Source: Pseudomonas putida (GTDB taxonomy: Bacteria > Pseudomonadota > Gammaproteobacteria > Pseudomonadales > Pseudomonadaceae). Taken from it: a stretch of 64,000 nucleotides of DNA. Below the pieces are notes generated by a model that made no database searches, was not told the origin of the DNA, and worked only from the letters and a program-made list of their open reading frames with translations. Position numbers and translations under genes: made by a program. Position 1 is the first letter of the stretch, and the number at the start of each line of letters is the position of its first letter. This document shows positions 1 to 9,009 of this stretch, piece by piece. Location of the stretch: positions 5,616,501 through 5,680,500 of the forward strand of contig NZ_CP011789.1 of the NCBI RefSeq assembly GCF_001636055.1, written 5' to 3'.

Positions 1-692
1 TTGATGTGCGCCGGCTGGTTGAGCACCCAGAAGATAGTGTCAGCGATGTCCTGCGGCTGGATCGGCTCGGCGCCCGCGTAAGTAGCGTCGTAGCGCGACT
101 GGTCGCCACCGAAGCGCACCAGCGAGAACTCGCTTTCGCACAGGCCCGGCTCGATGTTGGTCACCCGTACGCCGGTGCCGCGCAGGTCGCAGCGCAGGCT
201 CAGGGAGAACTGCCCGACAAAGGCCTTGGTGCCGCCATACACATGGCTGCCCGGATAGGGATAGTTACCCGCCACCGAACCCACATTGAGGATGCTTGCG
301 CCACGGCCATGGGCGATCAGGCGCGGCAACAGCAGGCGGGTGGTGTACATCAGGCCCTTGATGTTGGTGTCGACCATGGTTTCCCAGTCGTCCAGGTCGC
401 ACTGCGGTGCCGGGTCTGCCCCCAGGGCAAGCCCTGCGTTGTTGACCAGGCCCTGCAGCTTGTCGAAGGCCGGCGGCAGGCTGGCAATGGCCGCCTCCAT
501 CGCCTTGCGGTCGCGCACATCGACCACCAGGCCGAGCACCTCGGTCTTGGCCGACAGCTCGGCGCACAGGGCATCCAGGCGCTCCTTGCGGCGACCAGTA
601 AGCACCAGCTTCCAGCCAGCGTCGGCGAAACGACGGGCAGTGGCTTCACCGAAACCGGAAGTGGCACCTGTGATGAATACGGTGGACGTCAT
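1..692 (-). CDS. SDR-family oxidoreductase, YdfG-like (3' end cut by window)
   Basis: Short-chain dehydrogenase/reductase, probably reducing a 3-hydroxy acid, semialdehyde or related carbonyl with NADP(H). The 230 visible residues start MTSTVFITGATSGFGEATARR-like: the nucleotide-binding motif TGATSGFG sits at residues 8-15. NNAG follows near residue 86, then a catalytic Ser in VGSVAG and a YGGTK (YxxxK) catalytic pair. The gene runs off the left edge, so about 20-25 C-terminal residues are missing compared with the usual ~250. The start is the ATG at 690-692. The TGATSGFG form and the NNAGLALG segment resemble YdfG-type malonic semialdehyde/3-hydroxy acid dehydrogenases; the substrate is inferred only. 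It is transcribed away from the DnaA-box-rich spacer. Confidence 0.85.
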   Translation of the reverse strand, partial: MTSTVFITGATSGFGEATARRFADAGWKLVLTGRRKERLDALCAELSAKTEVLGLVVDVRDRKAMEAAIASLPPAFDKLQGLVNNAGLALGADPAPQCDLDDWETMVDTNIKGLMYTTRLLLPRLIAHGRGASILNVGSVAGNYPYPGSHVYGGTKAFVGQFSLSLRCDLRGTGVRVTNIEPGLCESEFSLVRFGGDQSRYDATYAGAEPIQPQDIADTIFWVLNQPAHI

Positions 693-1286
693 GCTGTTCT
701 CCTTCGCTGTAGGGGTCGTCGCAGGCCTTGCAGCATGCCCTCGGCGCACGCTGGCAGCAAGCCGTTTTCGGTACTGGTCAAAAAACAGGCAACGCCTCGA
801 AAGCCTTGCAGCACAAGGGCTGGTGCAGGCTATACGCATCTTATCCACAAGGCTTTCCCCATGGATTGGGGGCAACTCGTCGGTCAAAGGGAACCCTTTG
901 ACCTGGATAAACTCATTCAGAACGCTCAGGTGATGGCGCAACGCTTTCAACCATGCCGTGTCCAGCAGTCTGTCCAAGGGTTGCGCACAGACTTATCCAC
1001 AGAAAGGCAACAGCGATTTCGAGCCGCGATTCATGGGCAAAAGCGCGACGCAATAGTGCACAAAGCGTGACTGATCAAATATTGACCAACGCCATGCAGG
1101 CCTTTGGATACGTGGGTTTCAGCGACATGCCACCATGTTTTCCACAGGCGGTTCCACATTAATCGTGGAAAACATCGTGCCTGTGGAAACAAGGGGTTAT
1201 GCTGGGAATCTACGGTGGTTCAAGCGGGATGTGCGACAAGTTGTCCACATTGGCGACCGGGGCCGCAAAGCAGCCCCTGCCACACC
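693..1286. other. 594-bp non-coding spacer with clustered DnaA boxes
   Basis: I see no credible gene between the SDR start and the end of livF. The spacer carries two exact DnaA boxes TTATCCACA (841-849 and 993-1001). It also has two one-mismatch boxes, TTTTCCACA at 1138-1146 and TTGTCCACA at 1241-1249. Weaker reverse-oriented matches lie at 902-910, 1164-1172 and 1182-1190. An AT-richer patch lies around 1070-1090. The region could bind or titrate DnaA. It is not next to dnaA or rpmH, so it is unlikely to be oriC itself. Confidence 0.6.
1259..1277 (-). terminator. hairpin downstream of livF
   Basis: On the minus strand GGGGCTGC-TTT-GCGGCCCC forms an 8-bp stem with one mismatch, about 10 nt after the livF stop codon. 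No long U tract follows, so termination strength is uncertain. Confidence 0.5.
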
Positions 1287-2003
1287 TTAATGCCCACCCA
1301 GATATGCGCTACGCACCTCTTCGTTGACCAGCAACTCCTGCCCGGTCCCGGTCATGCGGATCTGCCCGTTGACCATCACATAGGCCCGGTCCGACAGTTT
1401 CAGCGCATGGTTGGCGTTCTGCTCGACCAGGAAAATGGTCATGCCGGTCTTGGCCAGCTCGCGCAGGGTCGAGAAGATCTGCTTGACCACGATCGGCGCC
1501 AACCCCAGCGACGGCTCGTCCAGCAACAGCAGCTTGGGCCGGCTCATCAAGGCGCGGGCGATGGCCAGCATCTGCTGCTCGCCGCCAGACATGGTCATGG
1601 CCCGCTGGTTGCGTCGCTCCTTGAGTCGCGGGAACAGCTCGTACATGCGCTGCATGTCTTCGTCGGCATGCTTGTCGCCGATGGGGATGGTGCCCATCAT
1701 CAGGTTCTCCTCGACGGTCATGTCGGGGAACACCCGCCGCCCTTCCGGTGACTGGGCGATGCCGTTGGAGGCGATGTAGTGCGACGACTTGCGGGTAATG
1801 TCAGTGCCACGGTAGAGGATCTGCCCGGAAGCTGCCCGCGGTTGGCCGAAGATCGACATCAGCAGCGTGGACTTGCCCGCACCGTTGGCACCGATCAGGC
1901 TGACCGTCTCGCCCTCCTCGATGTGCATCGAGACCTTCTTCAGCGCCTGGATCGGCCCATAGAACACATCCAGGTCCTTGAGCTCGAGAATGGGTGCACT
2001 CAT
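1287..2003 (-). CDS. livF: Branched-chain amino acid ABC transporter ATPase LivF/BraG
   Basis: One of two cytoplasmic ATPases that power import of Leu, Ile and Val. The 238-residue protein has Walker A GANGAGKST, the ABC signature MSGGEQQ and Walker B LLLLDEPS, followed by the switch His in the NANHALKLSD region, in the usual order for the LivF/BraG family. The start chosen (MSAPILELKDL) overlaps the livG stop by 4 bp (ATGA-type), as expected for translational coupling. A longer frame extends upstream but only as read-through of livG. It is the last gene of the five-gene liv operon transcribed from about 6437. Confidence 0.96.
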   Translation of the reverse strand: MSAPILELKDLDVFYGPIQALKKVSMHIEEGETVSLIGANGAGKSTLLMSIFGQPRAASGQILYRGTDITRKSSHYIASNGIAQSPEGRRVFPDMTVEENLMMGTIPIGDKHADEDMQRMYELFPRLKERRNQRAMTMSGGEQQMLAIARALMSRPKLLLLDEPSLGLAPIVVKQIFSTLRELAKTGMTIFLVEQNANHALKLSDRAYVMVNGQIRMTGTGQELLVNEEVRSAYLGGH

Positions 2004-2875
2004 ATCAGTTCCTCTTCGTCGGCACCCAGGTAGGCGGCGATCACCGTCGGGTTGTTGCGGATGTCCTGCGGGGCGCCTTCGGCGATCACATTGCCGTGGT
2101 CGAGCACGACGATGTGATCGGAAATGCTCATGACCATGCCCATGTCGTGCTCGATCAGCACCACGGTGATGTCGTGTTCGTCGCGCAGCACACGGATCAT
2201 GCGGCTCAGCGCCTCGGTCTCCTGCGGGTTGAGACCGGCGGCCGGCTCGTCCAGGCAGATGATCTTCGGCCGCGTGCACATGGCCCGGGCGATCTCCAGC
2301 CGACGCTGCTGACCGTACGACAACTCGCCAGCCAGGCGGTTGGCGCAATCGACCAGATCGACCACCTCCAACCAGTAGAACGCGTGGTCCAGCGCGTCGC
2401 TTTCGGCCTGGCGATACCCCTTGGTGTTGAGCACCCCGGCCAACAGGTTGCGGTTGACCCACATGTGCTGGGCCACCAGCAGGTTTTCCACCACCGACAT
2501 TTCCTTGAACAGACGAATGTTCTGGAAGGTGCGCGCAAGGCCCGCGCGGTTCACCAGATGGGTACCGCCGAACATCTTGTAGTACAGACGATTGGCGAAG
2601 CGGGCCGGCGAAACGAAATCCGTCGCCTCGAAGCGTTCGCCCAGCAGTTGGATGACGTTGGTGTGGCTGCCACGCACGTTCAGCTCGATACGCCCACCGC
2701 TGGCCTTGTAGAAGCCGGTCAGGCAGTTGAACACCGTGGTCTTGCCGGCGCCGTTGGGGCCGATCAGGGCGAAGATCTGGTTGCGCTTGACCTTCAGGCT
2801 GACGTCGCTGAGCGCCTTGATGCCGCCGAACTGCATCATCAGGTTGTCGACCGAGAGAATGATTTCGTCGCTCAT
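2000..2875 (-). CDS. livG: Branched-chain amino acid ABC transporter ATPase LivG/BraF
   Basis: Second ATPase of the branched-chain amino acid importer. It has 291 residues with Walker A GPNGAGKTT near residue 38, signature LSYGQQRRLEIARAM and Walker B IICLDEPAAGLNPQE. The C-terminal segment IEHDMGMVMSISDHI is typical of LivG. It overlaps livM and livF by 4 bp each, so the three are likely translated in a coupled way. It is longer than LivF, as is usual for the G subunit. Confidence 0.96.
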   Translation of the reverse strand: MSDEIILSVDNLMMQFGGIKALSDVSLKVKRNQIFALIGPNGAGKTTVFNCLTGFYKASGGRIELNVRGSHTNVIQLLGERFEATDFVSPARFANRLYYKMFGGTHLVNRAGLARTFQNIRLFKEMSVVENLLVAQHMWVNRNLLAGVLNTKGYRQAESDALDHAFYWLEVVDLVDCANRLAGELSYGQQRRLEIARAMCTRPKIICLDEPAAGLNPQETEALSRMIRVLRDEHDITVVLIEHDMGMVMSISDHIVVLDHGNVIAEGAPQDIRNNPTVIAAYLGADEEELI

Positions 2876-4173
2876 GGCGCCACTCCTTTACGTGGGACCA
2901 CGCCAGTGCGGCTGATGCGAATCAGCCCTCGCGGTCGCCAGATCATCATCAGCACCATCAGCACACCGAACAGCAGCACGCGGTACTCGGAGAAGCTGCG
3001 TAGCAGCTCCGGCGCCACGGTCAGCACGAAGGCGGCGATCACCACGCCCACGGTCGAGCCCATCCCGCCCAGCACGACGATGGCCAGGATCAACGCCGAT
3101 TCGAAGAAGGTGAACGAGGACGGGTTGACGAAGCCTTGGTAAGTGGCGAAGAACACACCGGCAAGACCGGCAGTAGACGCGCCAAGGGTGAAGGCCGAAA
3201 GCTTGACCAGCACGTGGTTCAGGCCCATCGAACGGCAGGCGATCTCGTCTTCGCGCAGCGCCTCCCAAGCGCGGCCGACCGGCATGCGCGTCAGCCGGTG
3301 CTTGATGTAGAGCACCGCCAATACCACCAGGAACAGCACGATGTAGATGAACAGGAACTTGTAGTTGGCGTTGTATTCGATACCGAAGAACTCGTGGAAC
3401 GGCACCCCACCATCCTTCGCCCGACGGCCGAACTCCAGCCCGAAGAAGGTCGGCGACGGCGCCGGCATGCCGTTCGGGCCACCAGTGAACGACAGCCAGT
3501 TGTTCAGCACCAGGCGGATGATCTCACCGAAGCCCAGGGTCACGATCGCCAAGTAGTCGCCATGCATGCGCAACACCGGGAAGCCCAGTATGCATCCGGC
3601 CAGTGCCGCAGCGATGGCCGCCAGCGGTAGCACGCTCCAGAAGCCCAGCCCCAGGTACTGGTAGCCCAGCGCCAGGCCATAGGCGCCAATGGCGTAGAAC
3701 GCCACGTAACCCAGGTCGAGCAACCCGGCCAGGCCGACCACGATGTTCAGGCCCAGGCCCAGCAGCACATAGATCAGCCCGAGGATGACCACGGTCAGCA
3801 AGTACTTGTTGGCAAAGATCGGGAAGACGATGGCGATGACGATCAGCGCCGGGATGATGTAGCGCAGGCGCGACTTGTAGTCGGGTGCCAGCACGTGCAC
3901 GCCTGAGCCGCCGCTGTCGAAACCTTGCAGCAGGCGTTGGCCGGTGGTTGTCTGCAGGAACAGGCTGAGCACGAAGCGACCGATCATCACCCCGCCGACC
4001 AGCCAGGCCACGCGCCGGGGTTCTGCATTGAAGCTGTAGCCGTCGAGCACCACGCCGACGACAGGTCCGAAAACGATGAGCGCCAGCAGGCCGGCGACGA
4101 GGGTCTCGATCAGGCTGCGCTTGATGTCGAAACCCTTGCTTGGGGAAGTGGAGGCAGTATTGGCAACGGACAT
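2872..4173 (-). CDS. livM: Branched-chain amino acid ABC transporter permease LivM/BraE
   Basis: Inner-membrane permease subunit with about ten hydrophobic segments. The EAA-like coupling segment (PVGRAWEALREDEIACRSMG) precedes the last helices. The length of 433 aa matches Pseudomonas LivM proteins, which carry an N-terminal extension relative to LivH. I chose the ATG at 4171-4173 because AAGGTG lies 5 nt upstream; an in-frame GTG at 4179 is possible but would overlap that ribosome-binding site. It pairs with LivH to form the channel. Confidence 0.94.
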   Translation of the reverse strand: MSVANTASTSPSKGFDIKRSLIETLVAGLLALIVFGPVVGVVLDGYSFNAEPRRVAWLVGGVMIGRFVLSLFLQTTTGQRLLQGFDSGGSGVHVLAPDYKSRLRYIIPALIVIAIVFPIFANKYLLTVVILGLIYVLLGLGLNIVVGLAGLLDLGYVAFYAIGAYGLALGYQYLGLGFWSVLPLAAIAAALAGCILGFPVLRMHGDYLAIVTLGFGEIIRLVLNNWLSFTGGPNGMPAPSPTFFGLEFGRRAKDGGVPFHEFFGIEYNANYKFLFIYIVLFLVVLAVLYIKHRLTRMPVGRAWEALREDEIACRSMGLNHVLVKLSAFTLGASTAGLAGVFFATYQGFVNPSSFTFFESALILAIVVLGGMGSTVGVVIAAFVLTVAPELLRSFSEYRVLLFGVLMVLMMIWRPRGLIRISRTGVVPRKGVAP

Positions 4174-4175
4174 GA

Positions 4176-5090
4176 TCACACCTTAGCCACGAGCGGGCGA
4201 CCGAGCAGGCCTTGTGGACGGAAGATGAGGATTATCACCAACAGCGAGAAGCTGAATACGTCCTTGTAGTCGGAGTTGACCAGCCCAGAGAACAGCGACT
4301 CGGAAATGCCCAGGATGATCCCGCCGAGCATGGCGCCCGGTAGCGAGCCGATGCCCCCGAGTACCGCGGCAGTGAACGCCTTGATGCCGATGATGAAGCC
4401 CGCATAGAAGTCGAAGGTGCCGTAGTTCATGGTGATCAGCACACCCGCCAGCGCTGCCATCACCGCACCGATGACGAACACATAGGAGATCACCCGGTCG
4501 GTGTTGATCCCGAGGATCGACGCCATCTTGCGGTCCTGCTGGGTGGCGCGGCACATGCGCCCGAGCTTGGTGTACTTGATGACATAGGTGAGCAGGCCCA
4601 TGCCGACGAAGGCGGCCACCAGGATGAAGATCTTGGTGTAGGTGAGCTGGACGAAGCCGGTGCCGATATCGACGCGCCAGGCACCTTCGAGCAGGGTCGG
4701 TACGCCTTGCTGGCGCGCCCCCTGGCTGAGTTGCGCGTAGTTCTGCAGGATCAGCGAGATACCGATGGCGCTGATCAGCGGCGCCAGGCGGGTGGAGTTG
4801 CGCAGTGGCTTGTAGGCGATGCGCTCGATGGTGAAGCCATAGACACCGGTGACGACAATGGTGAACAACAGCGTGCCAAGCATCAGCAGCGGGAAGGATT
4901 CGATACCGAAGTAGGCCAGCAATGCCAGGCTGATCGCCGCGAGATACGCGGAGATCATATACACCTCGCCGTGCGCGAAGTTGATCATGCCGATGATGCC
5001 ATAGACCATTGTGTAGCCGATGGCGATCAGACCATAGACAGACCCGAGGGTCAGCCCATTGATCAGTTGCTGCAGGAAAATACCATCCAT
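4176..5090 (-). CDS. livH: Branched-chain amino acid ABC transporter permease LivH/BraD
   Basis: Inner-membrane permease partner of LivM, 304 aa, multi-spanning. The N-terminus (MDGIFLQQLINGLTLGSVYG) and the later segments GTFDFYAGFIIGIKAFTAAV and GGIGSLPGAMLGG are family hallmarks of LivH. It lies 159 bp downstream of livK and 2 bp before livM, so the spacing allows some extra control between the binding protein and the membrane subunits. I see no strong promoter in the 159-bp gap. Confidence 0.95.
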   Translation of the reverse strand: MDGIFLQQLINGLTLGSVYGLIAIGYTMVYGIIGMINFAHGEVYMISAYLAAISLALLAYFGIESFPLLMLGTLLFTIVVTGVYGFTIERIAYKPLRNSTRLAPLISAIGISLILQNYAQLSQGARQQGVPTLLEGAWRVDIGTGFVQLTYTKIFILVAAFVGMGLLTYVIKYTKLGRMCRATQQDRKMASILGINTDRVISYVFVIGAVMAALAGVLITMNYGTFDFYAGFIIGIKAFTAAVLGGIGSLPGAMLGGIILGISESLFSGLVNSDYKDVFSFSLLVIILIFRPQGLLGRPLVAKV

Positions 5091-5249
5091 AACGCAATCT
5101 CACCTGTTGAGATTGCACGAGCGCCGACCACGGCGAGGGCAAGGGCAGAGCGTCCCTCGCCGCGCAGGACTGTGCAGATCTACGGATAAAGTACAAATAC
5201 CGCGGGGCCGCGGCCCGGTGCGCCAAGGCGACCGGGCTTCAAGCCATTG

Positions 5250-6386
5250 TTATTTTTGTTTTTCCAGCTGGTGGTACTTGCCGTTGGCATCCCACTGGTA
5301 GACCACGTAGTCGGAGACGGTCAGGTCGCCCTTGCTGTCCCACTTCTTCTCGCCCATGACGGTCTTGACCGGATTGGCCTTGAGCCACTTGGCGGCGTCT
5401 TCGCCCTTGTTCGACTTGGCGCCGTTGAACGCGGCGGCCAGCGCCTGGATCGAGGCGTAGGCATACAGGGTATAGCCCTCAGGCTCGGTGCCGGCCTTGC
5501 GGAACTCCTCGACCACCGCCTTGCTGTCCGGCAGCAAGCGCGGGTCGGCACCAAAGGTCATGTACACGCCGTCGGTGTATTGCGCACCGCCTGCGGTGGC
5601 CACCAGTTCGTCGGTGACGATACCGTCGTCGGACATGAACTTGACGTCCTTCAGGCCCTGCTCGCGCAGTTGGCGCACCAGCGGACCGGCTTCCGGGTGC
5701 AGGCCGCCGAAGTAGACGACGTCGGCACCGGTGGAGCGGATCTTGGTGACCACGGCGCTGAAGTCCTTCTCGCCACGGGTCAGGCCTTCGTACAGCACAG
5801 GCTTGACGCCGCGCTTCTCGAGCTGCGCCTTGGTCGCATCGGCCAGGCCCTGGCCATAGGTGTCCTTGTCGTGCAGGACCGCGACCTTCTTGCCCTTGAG
5901 CACATCGACGATGTAGTCGCCGGCAACGATGCCCTGCTGGTCGTCACGTCCGCACATGCGGAACATGGCCGACAGGCCACGCTCGGTGACCTGCGGGTTG
6001 GTCGACCCGGGGGTGATCGCGATGACGCCCGCTTCGTCGTACACCTCGGAGGCGGGAATGGTGTTGGAGGAGCAGAAGTGTCCGACCACGCCGATCACCT
6101 TGTCCTGATCGACCAGGCGGTTGGCAACGGCCACGGCCTGCTTCGGCTCGCAGGCGTCATCGCCCTTGACCAGGACGATCTTCTCGCCGTTGATGCCGCC
6201 GGCCTTGTTGACCACATCGGCTGCCGCCTGGGCGCCCTTCATGTATTGCTCGCCAAACGCTGCGTTGGCGCCGGTCATCGGGCCCGCTACGCCGATCTTT
6301 ACGTCGGCCTGTACATACGAAGAAACACCCAGTGCCGTAGCCACGGCCAGTGCCAGGAAACCTTTCTTGTAAAACGTCTGCGACAT
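5250..6386 (-). CDS. livK: Branched-chain amino acid periplasmic binding protein LivK/BraC
   Basis: Periplasmic receptor that delivers Leu/Ile/Val (possibly Ala/Thr) to LivHMGF. It has 378 aa with a signal peptide of about 27 residues (KK, a hydrophobic core, then SSYVQA before DVKIGVAGPMTG). Two Cys in the mature part (CEPKQAV and HFCSSNTIP) fit the disulfide of this family. Ribosome-binding site AGGAG lies about 9 nt before the ATG at 6384-6386. It is the first gene of the operon, behind a consensus sigma-54 promoter. Confidence 0.96.
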   Translation of the reverse strand: MSQTFYKKGFLALAVATALGVSSYVQADVKIGVAGPMTGANAAFGEQYMKGAQAAADVVNKAGGINGEKIVLVKGDDACEPKQAVAVANRLVDQDKVIGVVGHFCSSNTIPASEVYDEAGVIAITPGSTNPQVTERGLSAMFRMCGRDDQQGIVAGDYIVDVLKGKKVAVLHDKDTYGQGLADATKAQLEKRGVKPVLYEGLTRGEKDFSAVVTKIRSTGADVVYFGGLHPEAGPLVRQLREQGLKDVKFMSDDGIVTDELVATAGGAQYTDGVYMTFGADPRLLPDSKAVVEEFRKAGTEPEGYTLYAYASIQALAAAFNGAKSNKGEDAAKWLKANPVKTVMGEKKWDSKGDLTVSDYVVYQWDANGKYHQLEKQK

Positions 6387-6447
6387 GAGGTGGTGCTCCT
6401 AGAGTTTTTTTAGTTGGCACTACAACTTCATCAACCCTGTGCTCTGA

Positions 6448-6462
6448 GCAAGGGCCGTGCCA
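6448..6462 (-). promoter_or_regulatory. sigma-54 (RpoN) promoter of livKHMGF
   Basis: Read on the minus strand the sequence is TGGCAC-GGCCC-TTGC followed by T. This matches the -24/-12 consensus TGGCAC-N5-TTGC without mismatch. Transcription would start near 6437, giving a leader of about 50 nt before the livK ATG. Confidence 0.75.
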
Positions 6463-6664
6463 TCGGTTTTGTCTTCCGGGAAAACACACTCCGCTGGGCC
6501 ACTGCAGACCTCCGGCGGTCGTTTCTTTATTGAGCGTGCAACCGTCTGCCACAGGGCAGGCGCCACTGAACGCAAAACAAAGGAGCAACCGCAAGGTGCC
6601 ATCATTGCAACCCTCGCAAGTGTTTACGTGCAACCATCCTGTAACAGCATGACGTCACCGAAGT

Positions 6665-6679
6665 GCACACCGCTGGTGC
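6665..6679. promoter_or_regulatory. candidate NtrC-type enhancer site
   Basis: The sequence GCAC-ACCGCTG-GTGC has dyad symmetry and the 15-bp GCAC-N7-GTGC spacing of NtrC sites, about 200 bp upstream of the livK sigma-54 promoter. One inner consensus base differs. The match is suggestive only. Confidence 0.35.
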
Positions 6680-6856
6680 GCGACTGCTACAGGCAGGCAC
6701 TGTTTCAAGGCTAGACGCTGTGACGGGGAATGGTGGTTTATCGATGATGGCCTTTCGCAGTCAGGCGGCGTTTCCCCGCAAAGGGGCCACCACAAATCCC
6801 TGCCCCCCTCTCGAAGCTGGCACAATAGGCACCAATCGCCGCCCTGGAGCCATTCA

Positions 6857-8062
6857 ATGAGCGAGAGCGCATTCGCCGAGCGCATCGTGCATAACCTGCT
6901 CGACACCGACTTCTACAAGCTCACCATGATGCAGGGCGTCCTGCACAACTACCCGGACGCCGACGTGGAATGGGAATTCCGCTGCCGCAATGGCGAAGAC
7001 CTGCGCCCCTATCTGGGCGAAATCCGCCGGCAGATCGAACGGCTGGCCGACCTCACCCTCGACGACGGCCAACTGACCTTCCTCGAGCGTATCAGCTTCC
7101 TCAAGCCCGACTTCCTGCGCTTTCTCGGCCTGTTCCGCTTCAACCTGCGCTACCTGCGCATCGGCATCGAGCACGACCAGCTGTTCCTGCGCCTGCGCGG
7201 CCCGTGGCTGCACGTAATCCTGTTCGAGGTGCCGCTGCTGGCGATCATCAGTGAAGTGCGCAACCGCCACCTGCATCCGCAGATGCGCCTGAACGCTGCG
7301 CGCGACCAGCTCCATCGCAAGTTCGACTGGTTGCGCGCCAATGCCAGCGAAGAGGAGCTGCGCGCCCTGCAGGTCGCCGACTTCGGCACCCGCCGACGCT
7401 TCTCGAGCCGCGTGCAGGAAGAAGTGGTGCGGGTGATGCGCGATGACTTCCCGGCACGCTTCGTCGGCACCAGTAACGTCGACCTGGCATGGAAACTGGA
7501 TATCAAGCCACTTGGCACCATGGCCCACGAATGGATCATGGCCCACCAGCAACTCGGCCCACGGTTGATCGACAGCCAGATCGCCGCACTGGACTGCTGG
7601 GTGCGCGAGTACCGCGGGCTGCTCGGCATCGCCTTGACCGACTGCATCACCATGGATGCATTCCTCGGCGACTTCGACCTGTACTTCGCCAAGCTCTTCG
7701 ACGGCCTGCGCCACGATTCGGGCGAGCCGGTGGCCTGGGCGGAAAAGGCCATCGCGCACTACCGCAAGCTGGGGATCGATCCGATGACCAAGACCCTGGT
7801 GTTCTCCGATGGCCTGGACCTGCCGCGCACCCTGCAGATCTTCCGCGCACTGCGCGGTCGCATCAATGTCAGCTTCGGCATCGGCACCAACCTGACCTGT
7901 GACATTCCGGGTGTGGCGCCGATGAGCATCGTGCTTAAAATGACCGACTGCAACGGCTCGCCAGTGGCGAAGATTTCCGACGAAGCCGCCAAGACCCAAT
8001 GCCGCGACGAGAACTTCGTCGCCTACCTGCGTCACGTATTCAAAGTCCCTAGCAAGGAGTAA
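6857..8062 (+). CDS. pncB: Nicotinate phosphoribosyltransferase
   Basis: Converts nicotinate and PRPP to nicotinate mononucleotide (with ATP hydrolysis) in NAD salvage. It has 401 aa, the standard length. The N-terminus [21 protein letters not shown], the central [28 protein letters not shown] segment (catalytic His in GTMAHE) and [11 protein letters not shown] are typical of the family. The gene ends 3 bp before nadE, so the two are co-transcribed and act in sequence on nicotinate to NAD. Confidence 0.96.
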   Translation: MSESAFAERIVHNLLDTDFYKLTMMQGVLHNYPDADVEWEFRCRNGEDLRPYLGEIRRQIERLADLTLDDGQLTFLERISFLKPDFLRFLGLFRFNLRYLRIGIEHDQLFLRLRGPWLHVILFEVPLLAIISEVRNRHLHPQMRLNAARDQLHRKFDWLRANASEEELRALQVADFGTRRRFSSRVQEEVVRVMRDDFPARFVGTSNVDLAWKLDIKPLGTMAHEWIMAHQQLGPRLIDSQIAALDCWVREYRGLLGIALTDCITMDAFLGDFDLYFAKLFDGLRHDSGEPVAWAEKAIAHYRKLGIDPMTKTLVFSDGLDLPRTLQIFRALRGRINVSFGIGTNLTCDIPGVAPMSIVLKMTDCNGSPVAKISDEAAKTQCRDENFVAYLRHVFKVPSKE

Positions 8063-8065
8063 CCC

Positions 8066-8893
8066 ATGCAAGCCGTTCAGCAAGAGATTGCCCAGGCGCT
8101 CAAGGTACAGCCGCCCTTCGCCGACGCCGCCGCGCTCGAGAAGGAAGTGGCCCGGCGCGTGGCCTTCATCAAGGACTGCCTGGCCAACGCCCGGCTCAAG
8201 ACCCTGGTGCTAGGCATCAGCGGCGGCGTCGATTCGCTGACCGCTGCCCTGCTCGCCCAACGCGCTGTCAATGAACTGCGCGCCGAGACCGGCGACCAGG
8301 CCTATACCTTCATCGCCGTACGCCTGCCCTACCAGGTACAGCACGACGAGCACGACGCTCAGGCCTGCCTGGAGGTGATCAAGGCAGACGAAGTGCACAC
8401 CGTCGATATCGCCCCGGCTGTCAGGGCCCTGGCCGCCGAAGTGGTGGAACTGAAGAACGGTTCGCCGACCCTGGTCGACTTCGTCGTCGGCAACGTCAAG
8501 GCGCGCACCCGCATGGTCGCCCAGTACACCATCGCTGGCGCGCGCGCAGGCCTGGTGATCGGCACCGACCACGCCGCCGAGGCGGTGATGGGCTTCTTTA
8601 CCAAGTTCGGTGATGGTGCCTGTGACCTGGCGCCGCTGAGCGGGCTGGTGAAGAACCAGGTGCGGGCGATCGCGCGCAGCTTCGGTGCGCCGGAATCGCT
8701 GGTGGAGAAGGTGCCGACTGCAGATCTGGAAGACCTGGAACCAGGCAAGCCGGACGAGGCATCGCACGGGGTGACCTACAAGGAGATCGACGCCTTCCTG
8801 CACGGTGAGTCGGTGCGCCAGGAAGCCTTCGACATTATCGTCGCCACCTACCGCAAGACCCAGCACAAGCGCGAACTGCCGTTCGCCCCTTGA
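8066..8893 (+). CDS. nadE: NH3-dependent NAD+ synthetase
   Basis: Amidates nicotinate adenine dinucleotide to NAD+ using ammonia and ATP. It has 275 aa; the P-loop-like PP-ATPase motif [14 protein letters not shown] lies at residues 50-63, and [19 protein letters not shown] is the conserved NaAD-binding region. There is no glutaminase (nitrilase) domain, so this is the short ammonia-dependent form. It follows pncB directly and ends at a long inverted repeat that also faces azurin. Confidence 0.96.
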   Translation: MQAVQQEIAQALKVQPPFADAAALEKEVARRVAFIKDCLANARLKTLVLGISGGVDSLTAALLAQRAVNELRAETGDQAYTFIAVRLPYQVQHDEHDAQACLEVIKADEVHTVDIAPAVRALAAEVVELKNGSPTLVDFVVGNVKARTRMVAQYTIAGARAGLVIGTDHAAEAVMGFFTKFGDGACDLAPLSGLVKNQVRAIARSFGAPESLVEKVPTADLEDLEPGKPDEASHGVTYKEIDAFLHGESVRQEAFDIIVATYRKTQHKRELPFAP

Positions 8894-8900
8894 AAAGCTT

Positions 8901-8978
8901 CGCGGGCAAGCGCGCTCCCACAAGTTGTTCACTGTTCTCAAGGGCAGTGAACAACTTGTGGGAGCGGGCTTGCCCGCG
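8901..8978. terminator. 34-bp inverted repeat, REP-like bidirectional terminator
   Basis: Arms 8901-8934 and 8945-8978 are complementary with a single mismatch and enclose a 10-nt loop. The outer part contains the P. putida REP core (GCGGGCTTGCCCGCG, gtgggagcgggc). It sits between the convergent nadE and azurin genes and could stop transcription from both sides. Confidence 0.75.
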
Positions 8979-9009
8979 AGTTGGGCCTTAAGGCCCTACA
9001 CAACAGCCA

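Larger units (their letters stand above)
6387..6856. other. 470-bp divergent intergenic region between livK and pncB
   Basis: No gene is supported here. On the minus strand it holds the sigma-54 promoter of livK (6448-6462) and a GCAC-N7-GTGC site (6665-6679) that resembles an NtrC binding site. The part near pncB contains a short CCCC/GGGG hairpin at about 6776-6787 but no clear sigma-70 promoter that I could assign with confidence. Confidence 0.5.

Noticed and set aside
6..1070. 354-codon open frame on the plus strand across the first kilobase
   Set aside because: It is antisense to a clear SDR gene and then runs through the DnaA-box spacer; the translation is low in complexity and has no family features. 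It is a product of high GC.
6413..6428. TTGGCACTACAACTTC as a plus-strand sigma-54 promoter for pncB
   Set aside because: The -12 element is CTTC instead of TTGC and it lies about 430 bp from pncB. The minus-strand site at 6448-6462 is a far better match.
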